Source: Amycolatopsis japonica | Lineage (GTDB): Bacteria > Actinomycetota > Actinomycetes > Mycobacteriales > Pseudonocardiaceae | DNA length: 64,000 nucleotides | Direction: 5' to 3' | Assembly (NCBI RefSeq): GCF_000732925.1 | Contig: NZ_CP008953.1 | Location: 4,154,001 to 4,218,000 of the forward strand | Part shown: positions 50,747 through 58,958 of the stretch, piece after piece | Numbering within the stretch: the stretch's first letter is position 1 | Layout of the letters: each line of letters opens with the position of its first letter | Notes under the pieces: generated by a model | What the model was told of the DNA's origin: nothing | Seen by the model: the letters and a program-made list of their open reading frames with translations, nothing else | The model's database searches: none | Program-made: the position numbers and the translations under genes

Positions 50747-51307
50747 TCACCCGACGGGTCCGCCGCCCAGCAGCAGTGCTCCAGCCAGCTCGGTGACCTC
50801 GTCCCGCGACCGGCCGTCGTGGTCCGCGGCCATGAAGTGCTTGCCGATCAGGAGCGAGAACGCGAGCAGGCAGCGGGCTTCGACCTCGTCCTCGTCGGTG
50901 AAGATCTCGCGCATGAGGGAACGCAGGTAGTCCATCCGCTGGTTGTCGACCCGCCGGAGCCGGTCGGCCACCGCCCCGTCGCGCCGGGCCCAGTCCCGGA
51001 TGGCGAGGTCGATCGGCAGCAGGCGCTCGCCGGCGAGCAATCCCGCGCGCCGGATCTTCGCCCTGGCGTCACCGCCTTCGCTCTCGACGCTCTCGAACAG
51101 CAGCTCGGTGCTCATCCGTTCCCAAGTGGCGAGCATTTCCTCCAGCAGCGTGCCTCGATCGGCGAAATGGCCGTAGAAGCCGCCTTTGGTGACGCCCAAG
51201 GCTTTCGCGAGCACCTCGACGCGGACCGCGTCGGGACCTCCGGAGGCGAGGGCGGTCAGCCCCGCGTCGATCCAGGCGCTCGGCGGGGTCCGGGTTTCGG
51301 CGGCCAT
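50747..51307 (-). CDS. TetR family transcriptional regulator
   Basis: 186 residues from ATG 51307. The HTH reads LTALASGGPDAVRVEVLAKALGVTKGGFYGHFADRGTLLEEML. Divergent from the DUF2867 gene; the intergenic inverted repeat at 51354-51365 is a candidate site. Confidence 0.9.
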   Translation of the reverse strand: MAAETRTPPSAWIDAGLTALASGGPDAVRVEVLAKALGVTKGGFYGHFADRGTLLEEMLATWERMSTELLFESVESEGGDARAKIRRAGLLAGERLLPIDLAIRDWARRDGAVADRLRRVDNQRMDYLRSLMREIFTDEDEVEARCLLAFSLLIGKHFMAADHDGRSRDEVTELAGALLLGGGPVG

Positions 51308-51353
51308 GGGATCACCGTATCTCCCGTCACTTCAGCACCACGAGGACGATATA

Positions 51354-51365
51354 TACGCTACCGTA
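51354..51365. promoter_or_regulatory. Candidate TetR operator
   Basis: TACG-CTAC-CGTA sits within an AT-rich promoter-like stretch (ATATATACG) between the TetR and DUF2867 genes. Confidence 0.35.
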
Positions 51366-51398
51366 CAGATGGCGGAAGCACTGGGAGGAACTACGACG

Positions 51399-51428
51399 AT
51401 GACTGTCGGATTCGTGGTGGCGGCATGA
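51399..51428 (+). CDS. Nine-codon leader ORF overlapping the DUF2867 start
   Basis: ATG 51399 follows GGGAGGA at a good distance and encodes MTVGFVVAA, ending at TGA 51426-51428. Its stop overlaps the ATG of the next gene (ATGA). The only strong ribosome site here serves this mini-ORF, so DUF2867 is probably translated by coupling. Confidence 0.5.
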   Translation: MTVGFVVAA

Positions 51429-52003
51429 AACTCGCGGAAACGGCCCACACCACCCGCTCGTGGCGGATCCACGAGATCGCCGGGGACTTCGACCTCGAAG
51501 ACGTCTGGGCGCTCGGAACACCCGGCGGACCGGACGATTTCGGCAAGCTGGTGAAGCAGTTCTCGTCGGGGAACTTCCCGGACGGGTCGCCACTCCCCGT
51601 CCGGGCGTTGTGGGCGCTGCGATGGAAGCTCGGCGGACTGCTCGGGCTGGACAAGCGGAGTTCCGGCCTCGACACCCGAGTGGGATCGCTCCGCGGCAAG
51701 CTGCCGCCAGAACTCCGCGACACACCCACCGGCCCGGATGAGGACTGGTTGCCGTTCACCCCGCTCTACCGGCTCGAAGACGAGTTCGCCGCCGAAATGG
51801 CGAACCGGACCATGCACGGCGTCATGCACATCGCGTGGGTCGAAGACGGGCAGGGCGGATACCGCGGTCAGATGGCGGTACTGGTCAAACCCAACGGCCT
51901 GTTCGGCCGGGTGTACATGGGATTCATCAAGCCGTTCCGGTACCTGATCATCTACCCGGCGCTCATGCGGATGATCGCGCGGGAGTGGCGGACCCGCGGC
52001 TAG
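51425..52003 (+). CDS. DUF2867 family protein
   Basis: 192 residues from ATG 51425; no in-frame start exists upstream. The motif PEDEDW-like region (GPDEDWLPFTPLYRLEDEFAAEMANRTMHGVMHIAW) and FIKPFRYLIIYPALMRMIAREWR at the end are typical for DUF2867, a StAR-like lipid-binding superfamily member with unknown role. Likely controlled by the divergent TetR protein. Confidence 0.82.
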   Translation: MKLAETAHTTRSWRIHEIAGDFDLEDVWALGTPGGPDDFGKLVKQFSSGNFPDGSPLPVRALWALRWKLGGLLGLDKRSSGLDTRVGSLRGKLPPELRDTPTGPDEDWLPFTPLYRLEDEFAAEMANRTMHGVMHIAWVEDGQGGYRGQMAVLVKPNGLFGRVYMGFIKPFRYLIIYPALMRMIAREWRTRG

Positions 52004-52008
52004 CGGCT

Positions 52009-52064
52009 GTCCGTGAAGGCCTCCCTGAGGGACTCTGGGTCCCTCAAGGAGGCCTTCACGGACA
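52009..52064. repeat. Dispersed palindrome, GTCCGTGAAGGCCTCC type
   Basis: Arms TGTCCGTGAAGGCCTCC / GGAGGCCTTCACGGACA with inner GGGACTCTGGGTCCC, nearly identical to the copy at 58577-58631. It lies between the convergent DUF2867 and HxlR genes. Confidence 0.88.
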
Positions 52065-52066
52065 GC

Positions 52067-52504
52067 TCAAGAGCGGCGCGTACTCCGCACCAGCGTCATG
52101 TCCTTCTCCCGCACCGGTTCATGGCAGTGCGCGCACACGGTCTCCGGCGCGAGCACCTCGCCGCACGAATGCCGCCACACCGTCGGCGGCGGTCCCTCGG
52201 TGACGTACGCGTCACCCCACGCCATCAGGTTCAGCAGCACGTGGTTGAGCGCGTGCCCCGCCTCGGTGAGCACGTACTCGTAGCGCGGCGGATGCTCCTC
52301 GTAGAGCCGTTTCTCGAGGATTCCCGTCTCGACGAGCTTCCGCAGCCGCGCGGTCAGGATGTCCCGGCTCGCACCGGTGTTGCGGACGATCTGGTCGAAC
52401 CGCCGCGCCCCGAAGAACACCTCACGCAGCGCGAGCAGGCTCCAGCGCTCCCCGATCACCTCCATCGCGTTGGCGATCGAGCAGTCCCTCGGTCCTTCGG
52501 TCAT
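52067..52504 (-). CDS. HxlR family transcriptional regulator with C-terminal zinc-ribbon-like tail
   Basis: 145 residues from ATG 52504. The winged helix is CSIANAMEVIGERWSLLALREVFFGARRFDQIVRNTGASRDILTARLRKLVETG. Beyond the usual HxlR end, a tail HSCGEVLAPETVCAHCHEPV has three Cys and two His, a likely metal-binding knuckle. Divergent from the thiolase operon. Confidence 0.9.
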   Translation of the reverse strand: MTEGPRDCSIANAMEVIGERWSLLALREVFFGARRFDQIVRNTGASRDILTARLRKLVETGILEKRLYEEHPPRYEYVLTEAGHALNHVLLNLMAWGDAYVTEGPPPTVWRHSCGEVLAPETVCAHCHEPVREKDMTLVRSTRRS

Positions 52505-52556
52505 GCGACCAGCGTAAACCCGGTGAGTCTTGATTTCCAACCCACTCGGTGCCACA

Positions 52557-52579
52557 GTGAGTTGGAGATCCCAACTCAC
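52557..52579. promoter_or_regulatory. Candidate HxlR operator at the thiolase promoter
   Basis: GTGAGTTGG-N5-CCAACTCAC is a perfect nine-base inverted repeat 14 bases upstream of the thiolase start, with another CCAACCCACT half-site at 52538. The position suits repression by the divergent HxlR protein. Confidence 0.55.
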
Positions 52580-52593
52580 CACTGGAGGCAGCC

Positions 52594-53775
52594 GTGCACG
52601 ACGCGGTCATCGTCGACGCCGTCCGTACCCCGATCGGCAAGGGCAAGCCCGGTGGCGCCCTGCACGAGATCCACCCGGTCCAGTTGCTCGCCCACACGTT
52701 GCGGGCGCTCGTGGAGCGCAACGGGCTCGACCCCGAGCTGATCGACGACGTCATCGGCGGCGCGGTCGACCAGGTCGGCGAACAGGCCCAGAACGTCACG
52801 CGGTGGGCGGCGCTCGCCGCCGGGCTGCCGGAATCCGTGCCCGCCACCACCGTCGACCGCCAATGCGGGAGCAGCCAGCAGGCGGTGCACTTCGCCGCGC
52901 AAGGGGTGATGGCCGGCGCGTACGACGTCGTCATCGCCTGCGGCGTCGAGTCCATGAGCCGGGTCCCGATGTGGTCCAACGTGCTGCCGGGCACCGATCC
53001 GCTCGGCCCCGGCGTCGCGGAGCGCTATCCGGAAGGCCTGGTCCCCCAAGGGATCAGCGCCGAACTCATCGCCGCGAAATGGTCGCTCAGCCGGGAAGCG
53101 ATGGACGAGTTCGCGATGTCCTCGCACCGGAAGGCGGCGCGGGCACACGAACTCGGGCGATTCGCGAGCCAGATCGTGCCGATCGAGACGCCGTCGGGCC
53201 GGGTGTCCACCGACGAGTCGGTCCGGCCGGGCACCGACCTCGAAACCCTCGCCAAACTGCGCCCGGCGTTCCAGGACGCGGACGTGGCCGCGCGCTTCCC
53301 GCAGATCGACTGGTCGGTGACCGCGGGCAACAGCAGCCCGATCAACGACGGCGCCTCGGCCGTGCTCATCACGTCCAGCGAGACCGCGGCGAGGCTGGGC
53401 CTCCGGCCGCGGGCCCGCCTGCACAGTTTCGCCGTCACCGGATCCGACCCCCTGCTCATGCTCACCGGCGTCATCCCGGCGACGGAGAAGGTGCTGCGGC
53501 GCGCCGGGCTGAGCCTGGCGGACATCGATCTGTTCGAGATCAACGAGGCCTTCGCCAGTGTCGTGCTGGCGTGGCAGCAGGAAACCGGGGCCGACCCGGC
53601 CAAGGTGAACGTCCACGGCGGTGCGATCGCGCTCGGGCATCCGCTCGGCGCGAGCGGGACCCGGCTGATGGGCACGCTGGTCAACGCGCTGCACCACCAC
53701 GGCGCCCGGTACGGCCTGCAGGCCATGTGCGAAGGCGGCGGCCAGGCCAACGCGACCATCCTGGAGGCGTTGTGA
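52594..53775 (+). CDS. Acetyl-CoA acyltransferase (thiolase)
   Basis: 393 residues from GTG 52594. All thiolase catalytic motifs are intact: nucleophile Cys in VDRQCGSSQQA, NEAFASVV, HGGAIALGHPLGASGTRL and CEGGGQANATI. It should act on 3-ketoacyl-CoA in fatty acid breakdown. Coupled to the following 4Fe-4S protein gene (GTGA overlap). Confidence 0.93.
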   Translation: MHDAVIVDAVRTPIGKGKPGGALHEIHPVQLLAHTLRALVERNGLDPELIDDVIGGAVDQVGEQAQNVTRWAALAAGLPESVPATTVDRQCGSSQQAVHFAAQGVMAGAYDVVIACGVESMSRVPMWSNVLPGTDPLGPGVAERYPEGLVPQGISAELIAAKWSLSREAMDEFAMSSHRKAARAHELGRFASQIVPIETPSGRVSTDESVRPGTDLETLAKLRPAFQDADVAARFPQIDWSVTAGNSSPINDGASAVLITSSETAARLGLRPRARLHSFAVTGSDPLLMLTGVIPATEKVLRRAGLSLADIDLFEINEAFASVVLAWQQETGADPAKVNVHGGAIALGHPLGASGTRLMGTLVNALHHHGARYGLQAMCEGGGQANATILEAL

Positions 53776-54806
53776 CCGACCGGCTCCCCAGGAAACTGAA
53801 GGATCACCCGTCGGTACAGGCGGTGCTCGCCAAACCGCGAGACAAACCGTCGCCGGTCATCGATGCCGCCTGGCTCAAGGAGATCTGCCTCGCCGCCGGC
53901 GCCGACGACGCGGCCGCGGTCTCACTCGACCACCCGGATCTCGCGGGCGAACGCGAGCACGTCCAGCGCGCGCTGCCCGGCACCAAGACCCTCGTCTCGC
54001 TCGTGGTGCGGATGAACCGCGACGACGTCCGCTCCCCCGCCCGCAGCGTCGCCAACCAGGAGTTCCATCGCACCGGCGAGATCATCAACGAGGCCGGGCA
54101 CTCGATCGTCCGGACGCTGCAGGACGCCGGGTACCGCGCGATCAACCCGTCGGCGACGTTCCCGATGGAGATGGAGCACTACCCCGGCCGGATCTGGGTC
54201 GTCGCGCACAAGACGGTCGCCGTCGCGGCCGGACTCGGCGCCATGGGGCTGCATCGCAACGTCATCCACCCGAAATTCGGCAACTTCGTGCTGCTGGCGA
54301 CCCTGCTGGTCGACGCCGAGGTGTCCACCTACGGCGAGGCGATCGGCTACAACCCTTGCCTGGAATGCAAGCTGTGTGTCGCCGCGTGCCCGATCGGCGC
54401 GATCTCGAAGACCGGCGAATTCGACTTCCTCGCCTGTTCGACGCACAACTACCGCGAGTTCATGAGCGGCTTCACCGACTGGGCGCAGACCGTGGCCGAC
54501 AGCGAGGACGCCGCCGACTTCCGGTCCAGGGTGAGCGATTCGGAGAACGTGTCGATGTGGCAGAGCCTCGCGTTCAAGCCGAACTACAAGGCCGCGTACT
54601 GCATGGCGGTCTGCCCGGCGGGCGAGGACGTGCTCGGGCCTTATCTCGAAGACCGGCGCGGCTTCCTCGGCACCGTGGTGAAACCCTTGCAGGACAAGGT
54701 GGAGACTCTGTACGTGCGGGAAGGCTCCCCGGCGAAGGCCTACGCCGAACGCCGCTTCCCCCACAAACCGGTGAAGGAGGTCGACGGCGGCTACCCGCGG
54801 CGGTAG
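53772..54806 (+). CDS. 4Fe-4S protein related to epoxyqueuosine reductase/reductive dehalogenase ferredoxin domains
   Basis: 344 residues from GTG 53772. A ferredoxin motif CLECKLCVAACPIGAI and a second set ending YCMAVCPAGED can bind two 4Fe-4S clusters. The N-terminal region (AGADDAAAVSL, ALPGTKTLVSLVVRMN, ARSVANQEFH) resembles QueG and the dehalogenase catalytic fold, though I see no clear cobalamin-binding motif. An electron-transfer or reductase role linked with the thiolase is likely; the substrate is unknown. Confidence 0.78.
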   Translation: MTDRLPRKLKDHPSVQAVLAKPRDKPSPVIDAAWLKEICLAAGADDAAAVSLDHPDLAGEREHVQRALPGTKTLVSLVVRMNRDDVRSPARSVANQEFHRTGEIINEAGHSIVRTLQDAGYRAINPSATFPMEMEHYPGRIWVVAHKTVAVAAGLGAMGLHRNVIHPKFGNFVLLATLLVDAEVSTYGEAIGYNPCLECKLCVAACPIGAISKTGEFDFLACSTHNYREFMSGFTDWAQTVADSEDAADFRSRVSDSENVSMWQSLAFKPNYKAAYCMAVCPAGEDVLGPYLEDRRGFLGTVVKPLQDKVETLYVREGSPAKAYAERRFPHKPVKEVDGGYPRR

Positions 54807-54885
54807 GGCCGCCCATGCCCCGCGCCCGAGGGCCTGTCACATCTCCGTTCCCCCACGCGTCAGGGTTACGACTGAGCGATGAAGG

Positions 54886-55782
54886 ATGGGGACCGTGGAC
54901 GAACACGACTGGCTGGCGCGGCGTTTCGAAGAGCACCGGACGCATTTGAGGGCGGTGGCGTACCGGATGCTCGGTTCGCTGAGCGAGGCGGACGACGCGG
55001 TGCAGGAGGCTTGGCTGCGCCTGAGCCGGTCGGATTCCGGCGAGGTGGACAACCTCGGCGGCTGGCTGACCACCGTCGTCAGCCGGATCTGTCTCGACAT
55101 GCTGCGCTCGCGCAAGTCCCGGCCGGAAGAGCCGGTGGGCGCCCAGCTCCCCGACCCGATCATCGGCCGTGCGGGCGGGATCGACCCGGAACACCAGGCC
55201 CTGCTGGCGGATTCGGTCGGACTGGCGCTGCTGGTCGTGCTCGACACGCTGGACCCCGCCGAGCGGCTGGCGTTCGTCCTGCACGACATGTTCGCCCTGC
55301 CGTTCGACGAGATCGCACCGATCGTGGGCCGGTCGTCCGCGGCGACGCGGCAGCTCGCCAGCCGCGCACGCCGTCGTCTGCAGGGTTCGCCGACGGTCCC
55401 GGACGCGGATCTCGGCCGTCAGCGGGAAGTCGTCGACGCGTTCTTCGCCGCCGCGCGGGGCGGCGATTTCGACGCCCTCGTTTCGGTGCTCGACCCGGAC
55501 GTCATCCTGCGCGCCGAGGGCGGCGCGGCGCCGGCGGGGACGTCGCGTTTCGTGCGCGGGGCGGCCACGATCGCGAGCCAGGCGCTCATGTTCCGCGCCG
55601 CGGGCGAGGGCGCGGAACTGCGGCCCGCGCTGGTCAACGGCGCGGCCGGGATGGTCGTCACCAAGGACGGCGTCCCGACGACGGTCTTCGCGTTCACCGT
55701 CGTGGGCGGGAAGATCGCGGCGATCGACATCCTCGCCGACCCGGACCGCCTCGCCACGCTGGACTTCGAACCGCTCGGCTGA
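54886..55782 (+). CDS. ECF sigma factor, SigJ/ECF41 type
   Basis: 298 residues from ATG 54886 (GTG 54895 possible). Sigma region 2 (YRMLGSLSEADDAVQEAWLRL) and region 4 (LPFDEIAPIVGRSSAATRQLASRARRRL) are followed by a SnoaL-like C-terminal domain (VDAFFAAARGGDFDALVSVLDPDV). In ECF41 factors this domain replaces a separate anti-sigma factor and modulates activity. No target is visible nearby. Confidence 0.92.
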   Translation: MGTVDEHDWLARRFEEHRTHLRAVAYRMLGSLSEADDAVQEAWLRLSRSDSGEVDNLGGWLTTVVSRICLDMLRSRKSRPEEPVGAQLPDPIIGRAGGIDPEHQALLADSVGLALLVVLDTLDPAERLAFVLHDMFALPFDEIAPIVGRSSAATRQLASRARRRLQGSPTVPDADLGRQREVVDAFFAAARGGDFDALVSVLDPDVILRAEGGAAPAGTSRFVRGAATIASQALMFRAAGEGAELRPALVNGAAGMVVTKDGVPTTVFAFTVVGGKIAAIDILADPDRLATLDFEPLG

Positions 55783-55785
55783 AGT

Positions 55786-55838
55786 GTCAGGAAAGGGTCG
55801 TTCAAGACGTTTTCCGTCCTGAACGACCCTTTCCTGAC
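55786..55838. repeat. Intergenic palindrome, GTCAGGAAAGGGTCGTTCA type
   Basis: GTCAGGAAAGGGTCGTTCAaGACG / CGTCctGAACGACCCTTTCCTGAC form a long stem around TTTTC. It starts four bases after the sigma factor stop, facing the convergent GH5 gene, so a bidirectional terminator role is likely. Confidence 0.85.
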
Positions 55839-55854
55839 GTGCGTGCTGCCGGGA

Positions 55855-56934
55855 TCAGGAGGTCGGGAAGTTGTCCGCGGTGCGGATGCGGTCCCGGATC
55901 CAGACACCGGCGGGCTTCAGCGGAGCCGTGCCGGTGAACGAGCTGCCCGAGCAGGTCCCCGGCTTGAACACCGCGCCCGAACGGCTGTCGTCGGAGAAGT
56001 TCCAGTTGGTCCAGCTGATCTTCTTCGACGCCAGGAAGTCCAGGTACTTCTGGGAGTTCGTGAAGTCGTTGCCACCGTCACCGCTGGCGGTCTGGGTGCC
56101 GAACTCGGTCACGAACAGCGGGATCTTGCTCGCGGCGCGGCTCAGCGCGTTGAAGTACTCCGTTTTGTGCGACGCCGCATAGAAGTGGAACGTGTACATG
56201 AAGTTGCTGGCGCGCACCGGGTTGTTGATGATGTCGGTCTCGTTGCGGCCGTCGGAGATGCCGAGCGAGCCCCAGCCGTGGGTGCCCACCAGCACGACGC
56301 CGTCGGAGTCCTGGGCGCGGATGACCGGGATCATCTGCTCCGCGTAGCTACGGACCCGGTCCCAGCTGACGTTGTTGGGCTCGTTGGCGATGTCGTAGAT
56401 GATGTTGGTCTTGTCCTTGTGCCGCTGGGCGATCTCGGTGAAGAACGTCTTGGCGCGGCTGAGGTTCGCGTTCGGGTCGCCCGGCGTGAGCTGGTGCCAG
56501 TCGACCAGGGCGTACATCCCGCGTTTGGTGGCCTCTTCGATGTACCCGTGCACCATGTCGGTGAACTTGCGCGGGTTGGTCTCGTAGCCGCCTTCCTGGA
56601 TGTACATGGAGATCCGGAGGACGTCGGCCTTCCAGTCGTTGGCCAGCGCGTCGAGCGAAGCGGTCTTCACGCACTGGCTGAACCACTGGATCCCGTGGGT
56701 GCTCATGCCCCGGAGCTGGATCGGCTTGCCGGCGGAGTTGCAGAGCTGGAGGCCACAGACCTTCAGCTGTCCGTTGATCGCCGCCGGACTGCCCGGCGGC
56801 AGCGCGGCGGCGGCCTGCGTTGCGGGTTCTGCCGCGGTCTCGGTCGCCATCGAGGTGCTCGCGGCGGCGACCGGGGCCAGCAGCCCGGCGGCCAGTGCGG
56901 CCGTCACCCGGAGACGGATCTTGTCCCAACGCAT
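55855..56934 (-). CDS. Secreted GH5 family cellulase/endoglucanase
   Basis: 359 residues with a signal peptide (LRVTAALAAGLLAPVAAAS). The GH5 barrel shows LRGMSTHGIQWF, the acid/base Glu in YDIANEPNNVSW and the nucleophile Glu in LFVTEFGTQ. Likely cleaves beta-1,4-glucan outside the cell. No carbohydrate-binding module is present. The promoter has overlapping GGAAA/TTTCC repeats. Confidence 0.92.
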   Translation of the reverse strand: MRWDKIRLRVTAALAAGLLAPVAAASTSMATETAAEPATQAAAALPPGSPAAINGQLKVCGLQLCNSAGKPIQLRGMSTHGIQWFSQCVKTASLDALANDWKADVLRISMYIQEGGYETNPRKFTDMVHGYIEEATKRGMYALVDWHQLTPGDPNANLSRAKTFFTEIAQRHKDKTNIIYDIANEPNNVSWDRVRSYAEQMIPVIRAQDSDGVVLVGTHGWGSLGISDGRNETDIINNPVRASNFMYTFHFYAASHKTEYFNALSRAASKIPLFVTEFGTQTASGDGGNDFTNSQKYLDFLASKKISWTNWNFSDDSRSGAVFKPGTCSGSSFTGTAPLKPAGVWIRDRIRTADNFPTS

Positions 56935-57002
56935 TCGGCTTCTCCTCTCGCGTCGACGGCACCGACGTTGGCGCGCCGACGGTCAGGGCGGCGGAGTTAA
57001 AT

Positions 57003-57029
57003 AGGAAACTTTCCTTACTATTGGAAAGT
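57003..57029. promoter_or_regulatory. Overlapping AGGAAACTTTCC / GGAAAGT repeats upstream of GH5
   Basis: AGGAAACTTTCCT (57003-57015) and the arms ACTTTCC...GGAAAGT (57008-57029) give two overlapping inverted repeats about 70 bases before the GH5 start. Likely a sugar-responsive operator or part of the promoter. Confidence 0.45.
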
Positions 57030-57111
57030 AAAGGGAAGATTACCCACAGGGTCGACGGACGGTCAAGAGTCGACCACCGACGGTTCCGACGACCTCGGGC
57101 ATGCTCGGAGC

Positions 57112-57864
57112 GTGACGACGATCGTGGCCTTCCACGCCCACCCCGACGACGAAGCCCTGCTGACCGGCGGCACCCTCGCCCGCGCCGCCGCGGACGGCCA
57201 CCGGGTGGTCCTCGTGGTCGCCACCATCGACATGCTGGGCGCCGACGCGGCACGCCGGGCCGAACTCGAAGCGAGCGCGAAGGTGCTGGGCGTCGAGCGA
57301 GTGGTCCATCTCGGCTACGCGGGCAGTGGTCATGGCGCGATCCTCTACCCGGATCCGCCGGGCTGGGTCCGGTTCGTGCGCGCGAGCACGGACGAGGCGG
57401 CGGCGCGGCTCGTGGCGATCCTGCGCGAGGAGAAGGCGTCCGTCCTGCTGAGCTACGACCGCAACGGCGGCTACGGCCACCGCGACCACGTCAAGGTGCA
57501 CGAGGTCGGCAAGCGCGCGGCGGAACTCGCCGGCGACGTCCGGCTGCTGGAGGCGACGATCCCCCGCGACGTCGTCGCACGCCTGGTGAGGATCGTGCGC
57601 CTGGCGCGGATCCCCTTCCGCTACGACGTCGACGCGCTTCTCCGCGCGTACAGCGCCCGCTCGGAGATCACGCACACCTTCGACGTCCGGCGTTTCGCGC
57701 GTCAGAAACAGGCCGCAATCGCCGCCCATTCCTCACAGGTGAAGGGAAGCGGCAGGCTGGCGCCGCTGATGCGTGTCGTGACCCGGCTCCCTGCGCCGCT
57801 CTTCGGCCTCGTGTTCAACCGCGAGTGGTACGTCGACGCGACACCGCACGGCTCACGATCCTGA
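57112..57864 (+). CDS. PIG-L family deacetylase
   Basis: 250 residues. Zinc-site motifs AHPDDEALLTGG (His-Asp-Asp) and YGHRDHVKVHEVG (distal His) are intact, as in GlcNAc-PI and MshB-type deacetylases. There is no signal peptide. The substrate is unknown; MshB or Mca roles are not implied because flanking mycothiol genes are absent. It overlaps the CGNR gene by 12 bases. Confidence 0.9.
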   Translation: MTTIVAFHAHPDDEALLTGGTLARAAADGHRVVLVVATIDMLGADAARRAELEASAKVLGVERVVHLGYAGSGHGAILYPDPPGWVRFVRASTDEAAARLVAILREEKASVLLSYDRNGGYGHRDHVKVHEVGKRAAELAGDVRLLEATIPRDVVARLVRIVRLARIPFRYDVDALLRAYSARSEITHTFDVRRFARQKQAAIAAHSSQVKGSGRLAPLMRVVTRLPAPLFGLVFNREWYVDATPHGSRS

Positions 57865-58419
57865 CCGGCGGGCGCGATACGCGGCGGCTTTCACCCGGTT
57901 CTGGCAGGCGAGCCCGCAGAACCGCTTGATCTGCGCCTGGCTCGCGTCGATGTACACCTGATCGCAGCGCGGCGCCGCGCACAACCCGACGCGATGCGGG
58001 ATGTGCTCGCCGAACGCGGCGGCCACCGACACCGCGAGCCCGGCCGCCCACTGCTGGACGAGGTCGGCTTCGGGACCATGGAAATGCAGGTGCCAGGACT
58101 GTTCGCCGTGGCGTTGCAGGGACGGGCGCGCCTTGCTGTCTTCGAGCATCCGGTTGAGCAGCCCCGCCGCCTCGTCGTGTTCCCGCCGGGACAACGACTC
58201 GATGATCTCCCGCAGCCGCGACGCCAGATTCCGCAACCGCTCCGCGGTCAGCAGGTCGATCTGCCCGTTGCCGAGCGTTTCGGCGGCGACGCGGACGAGA
58301 TCGTGGCCACCGAGCGCGGGTTTCGGCCTGCCGTGGACGTGGTCCCCGGTCAACGCGTTGATCAGCGCGACCCCGGTTTCCAGCCGCATCGCGTGATGCC
58401 CGTCGGGCTCGTCCACCAT
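57853..58419 (-). CDS. CGNR zinc finger (ABATE domain) regulator
   Basis: 188 residues. An N-terminal ABATE domain is followed by the zinc finger CAAPRCDQVYIDASQAQIKRFCGLACQNRVKAAAYR, in which the CGNR residues appear as CQNR. Stress-related transcription regulators of this type are common in actinobacteria. Confidence 0.9.
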   Translation of the reverse strand: MVDEPDGHHAMRLETGVALINALTGDHVHGRPKPALGGHDLVRVAAETLGNGQIDLLTAERLRNLASRLREIIESLSRREHDEAAGLLNRMLEDSKARPSLQRHGEQSWHLHFHGPEADLVQQWAAGLAVSVAAAFGEHIPHRVGLCAAPRCDQVYIDASQAQIKRFCGLACQNRVKAAAYRARRSGS

Positions 58420-58576
58420 TCGACCCCTCCCCCGCGCGTCACTGGTTCGCAGGACGCCCGCGGTGACGCTATCAAAGGCGAGCGGGACCGCAAGGGCGAT
58501 GAAGTCGTTCGGAGCAACGGAATCCTACGGACGGCGCAGAGCCGGTCCACTATGGACAGACGCACTTACCCGGCCA

Positions 58577-58631
58577 GTCCGTGAAGGCCTCCTTGAGGGA
58601 CTCTGGGTCCCTCAAGGAGACCTTCACGGAC
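58577..58631. repeat. Dispersed palindrome, GTCCGTGAAGGCCTCCTTGAG type
   Basis: Near-perfect 55-base inverted repeat; the arms match those at 52009-52064, with one substitution (GGAGACC for GGAGGCC) in the right arm. Confidence 0.88.
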
Positions 58632-58680
58632 GCGATGATCGCCACATACGCCCCATCTGCACCAACAGTTACGACGGCCG

Positions 58681-58703
58681 CGCGTGAAGGGCCCCTTCAC
58701 GCG
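58681..58703. repeat. Short palindrome CGCGTGAAGG/CCTTCACGCG
   Basis: A 23-base inverted repeat with no loop to speak of, carrying the GTGAAGG/CCTTCAC core of the larger elements. Confidence 0.7.
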
Positions 58704-58807
58704 CGGAAGTACAGGGGGGCGAGCAAAGGGCTGCGGCGTCAAGTACCTACGCGGAGCGCGGCTGTGGCTGATCCAACCTGCGTCAGTAGGCACCAGCGGA
58801 GTGGTGT

Positions 58808-58859
58808 GGGCTGAAGGCTCCCTTCACCGAGTCTGATGCGACGAAAGGAGCCTTCGCCC
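58808..58859. repeat. Intergenic palindrome, GAAGGCTCCCTTC type (second copy)
   Basis: GGGCTGAAGGCTCC...GGAGCCTTCGCCC flanks a loop with TGATGCGACGAAA. It matches the element at 5062-5113, inverted in detail, showing that the family is dispersed over more than 50 kb. Confidence 0.78.
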
Positions 58860-58897
58860 AGGCCGGCTACGGGACCGGCGGTTCGGTCGCAGGTGCC

Positions 58898-58947
58898 GCC
58901 TCGTGAGTGTTTTTGGGTCGTTAGAACCGCCCTACCACTCACGAGGC
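58898..58947. repeat. Inverted repeat GCCTCGTGAGTG/CACTCACGAGGC
   Basis: Perfect 12-base arms around a 26-base loop, 12 bases past the stop of the LLM oxidoreductase gene; a probable transcript-end hairpin. Confidence 0.75.
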
Positions 58948-58958
58948 AGAGCGGCCGC

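Larger units (their letters stand above)
58420..58958. other. 539-base gene-free region with four palindromes
   Basis: Short open frames here are not supported. The stretch holds palindromes at 58577-58631, 58681-58703, 58808-58859 and 58898-58947, the densest cluster of these elements in the window. It also holds the CGNR promoter. Confidence 0.6.

Noticed and set aside
58463..58942. Several 60-80 codon frames in the palindrome-rich region
   Set aside because: They run through inverted repeats and include repeat-encoded peptide words in both directions; no coding evidence.
30384..58947. CRISPR array or transposon ends
   Set aside because: The palindromes are scattered singly between genes, with no regular spacers, no transposase and no target duplications seen.
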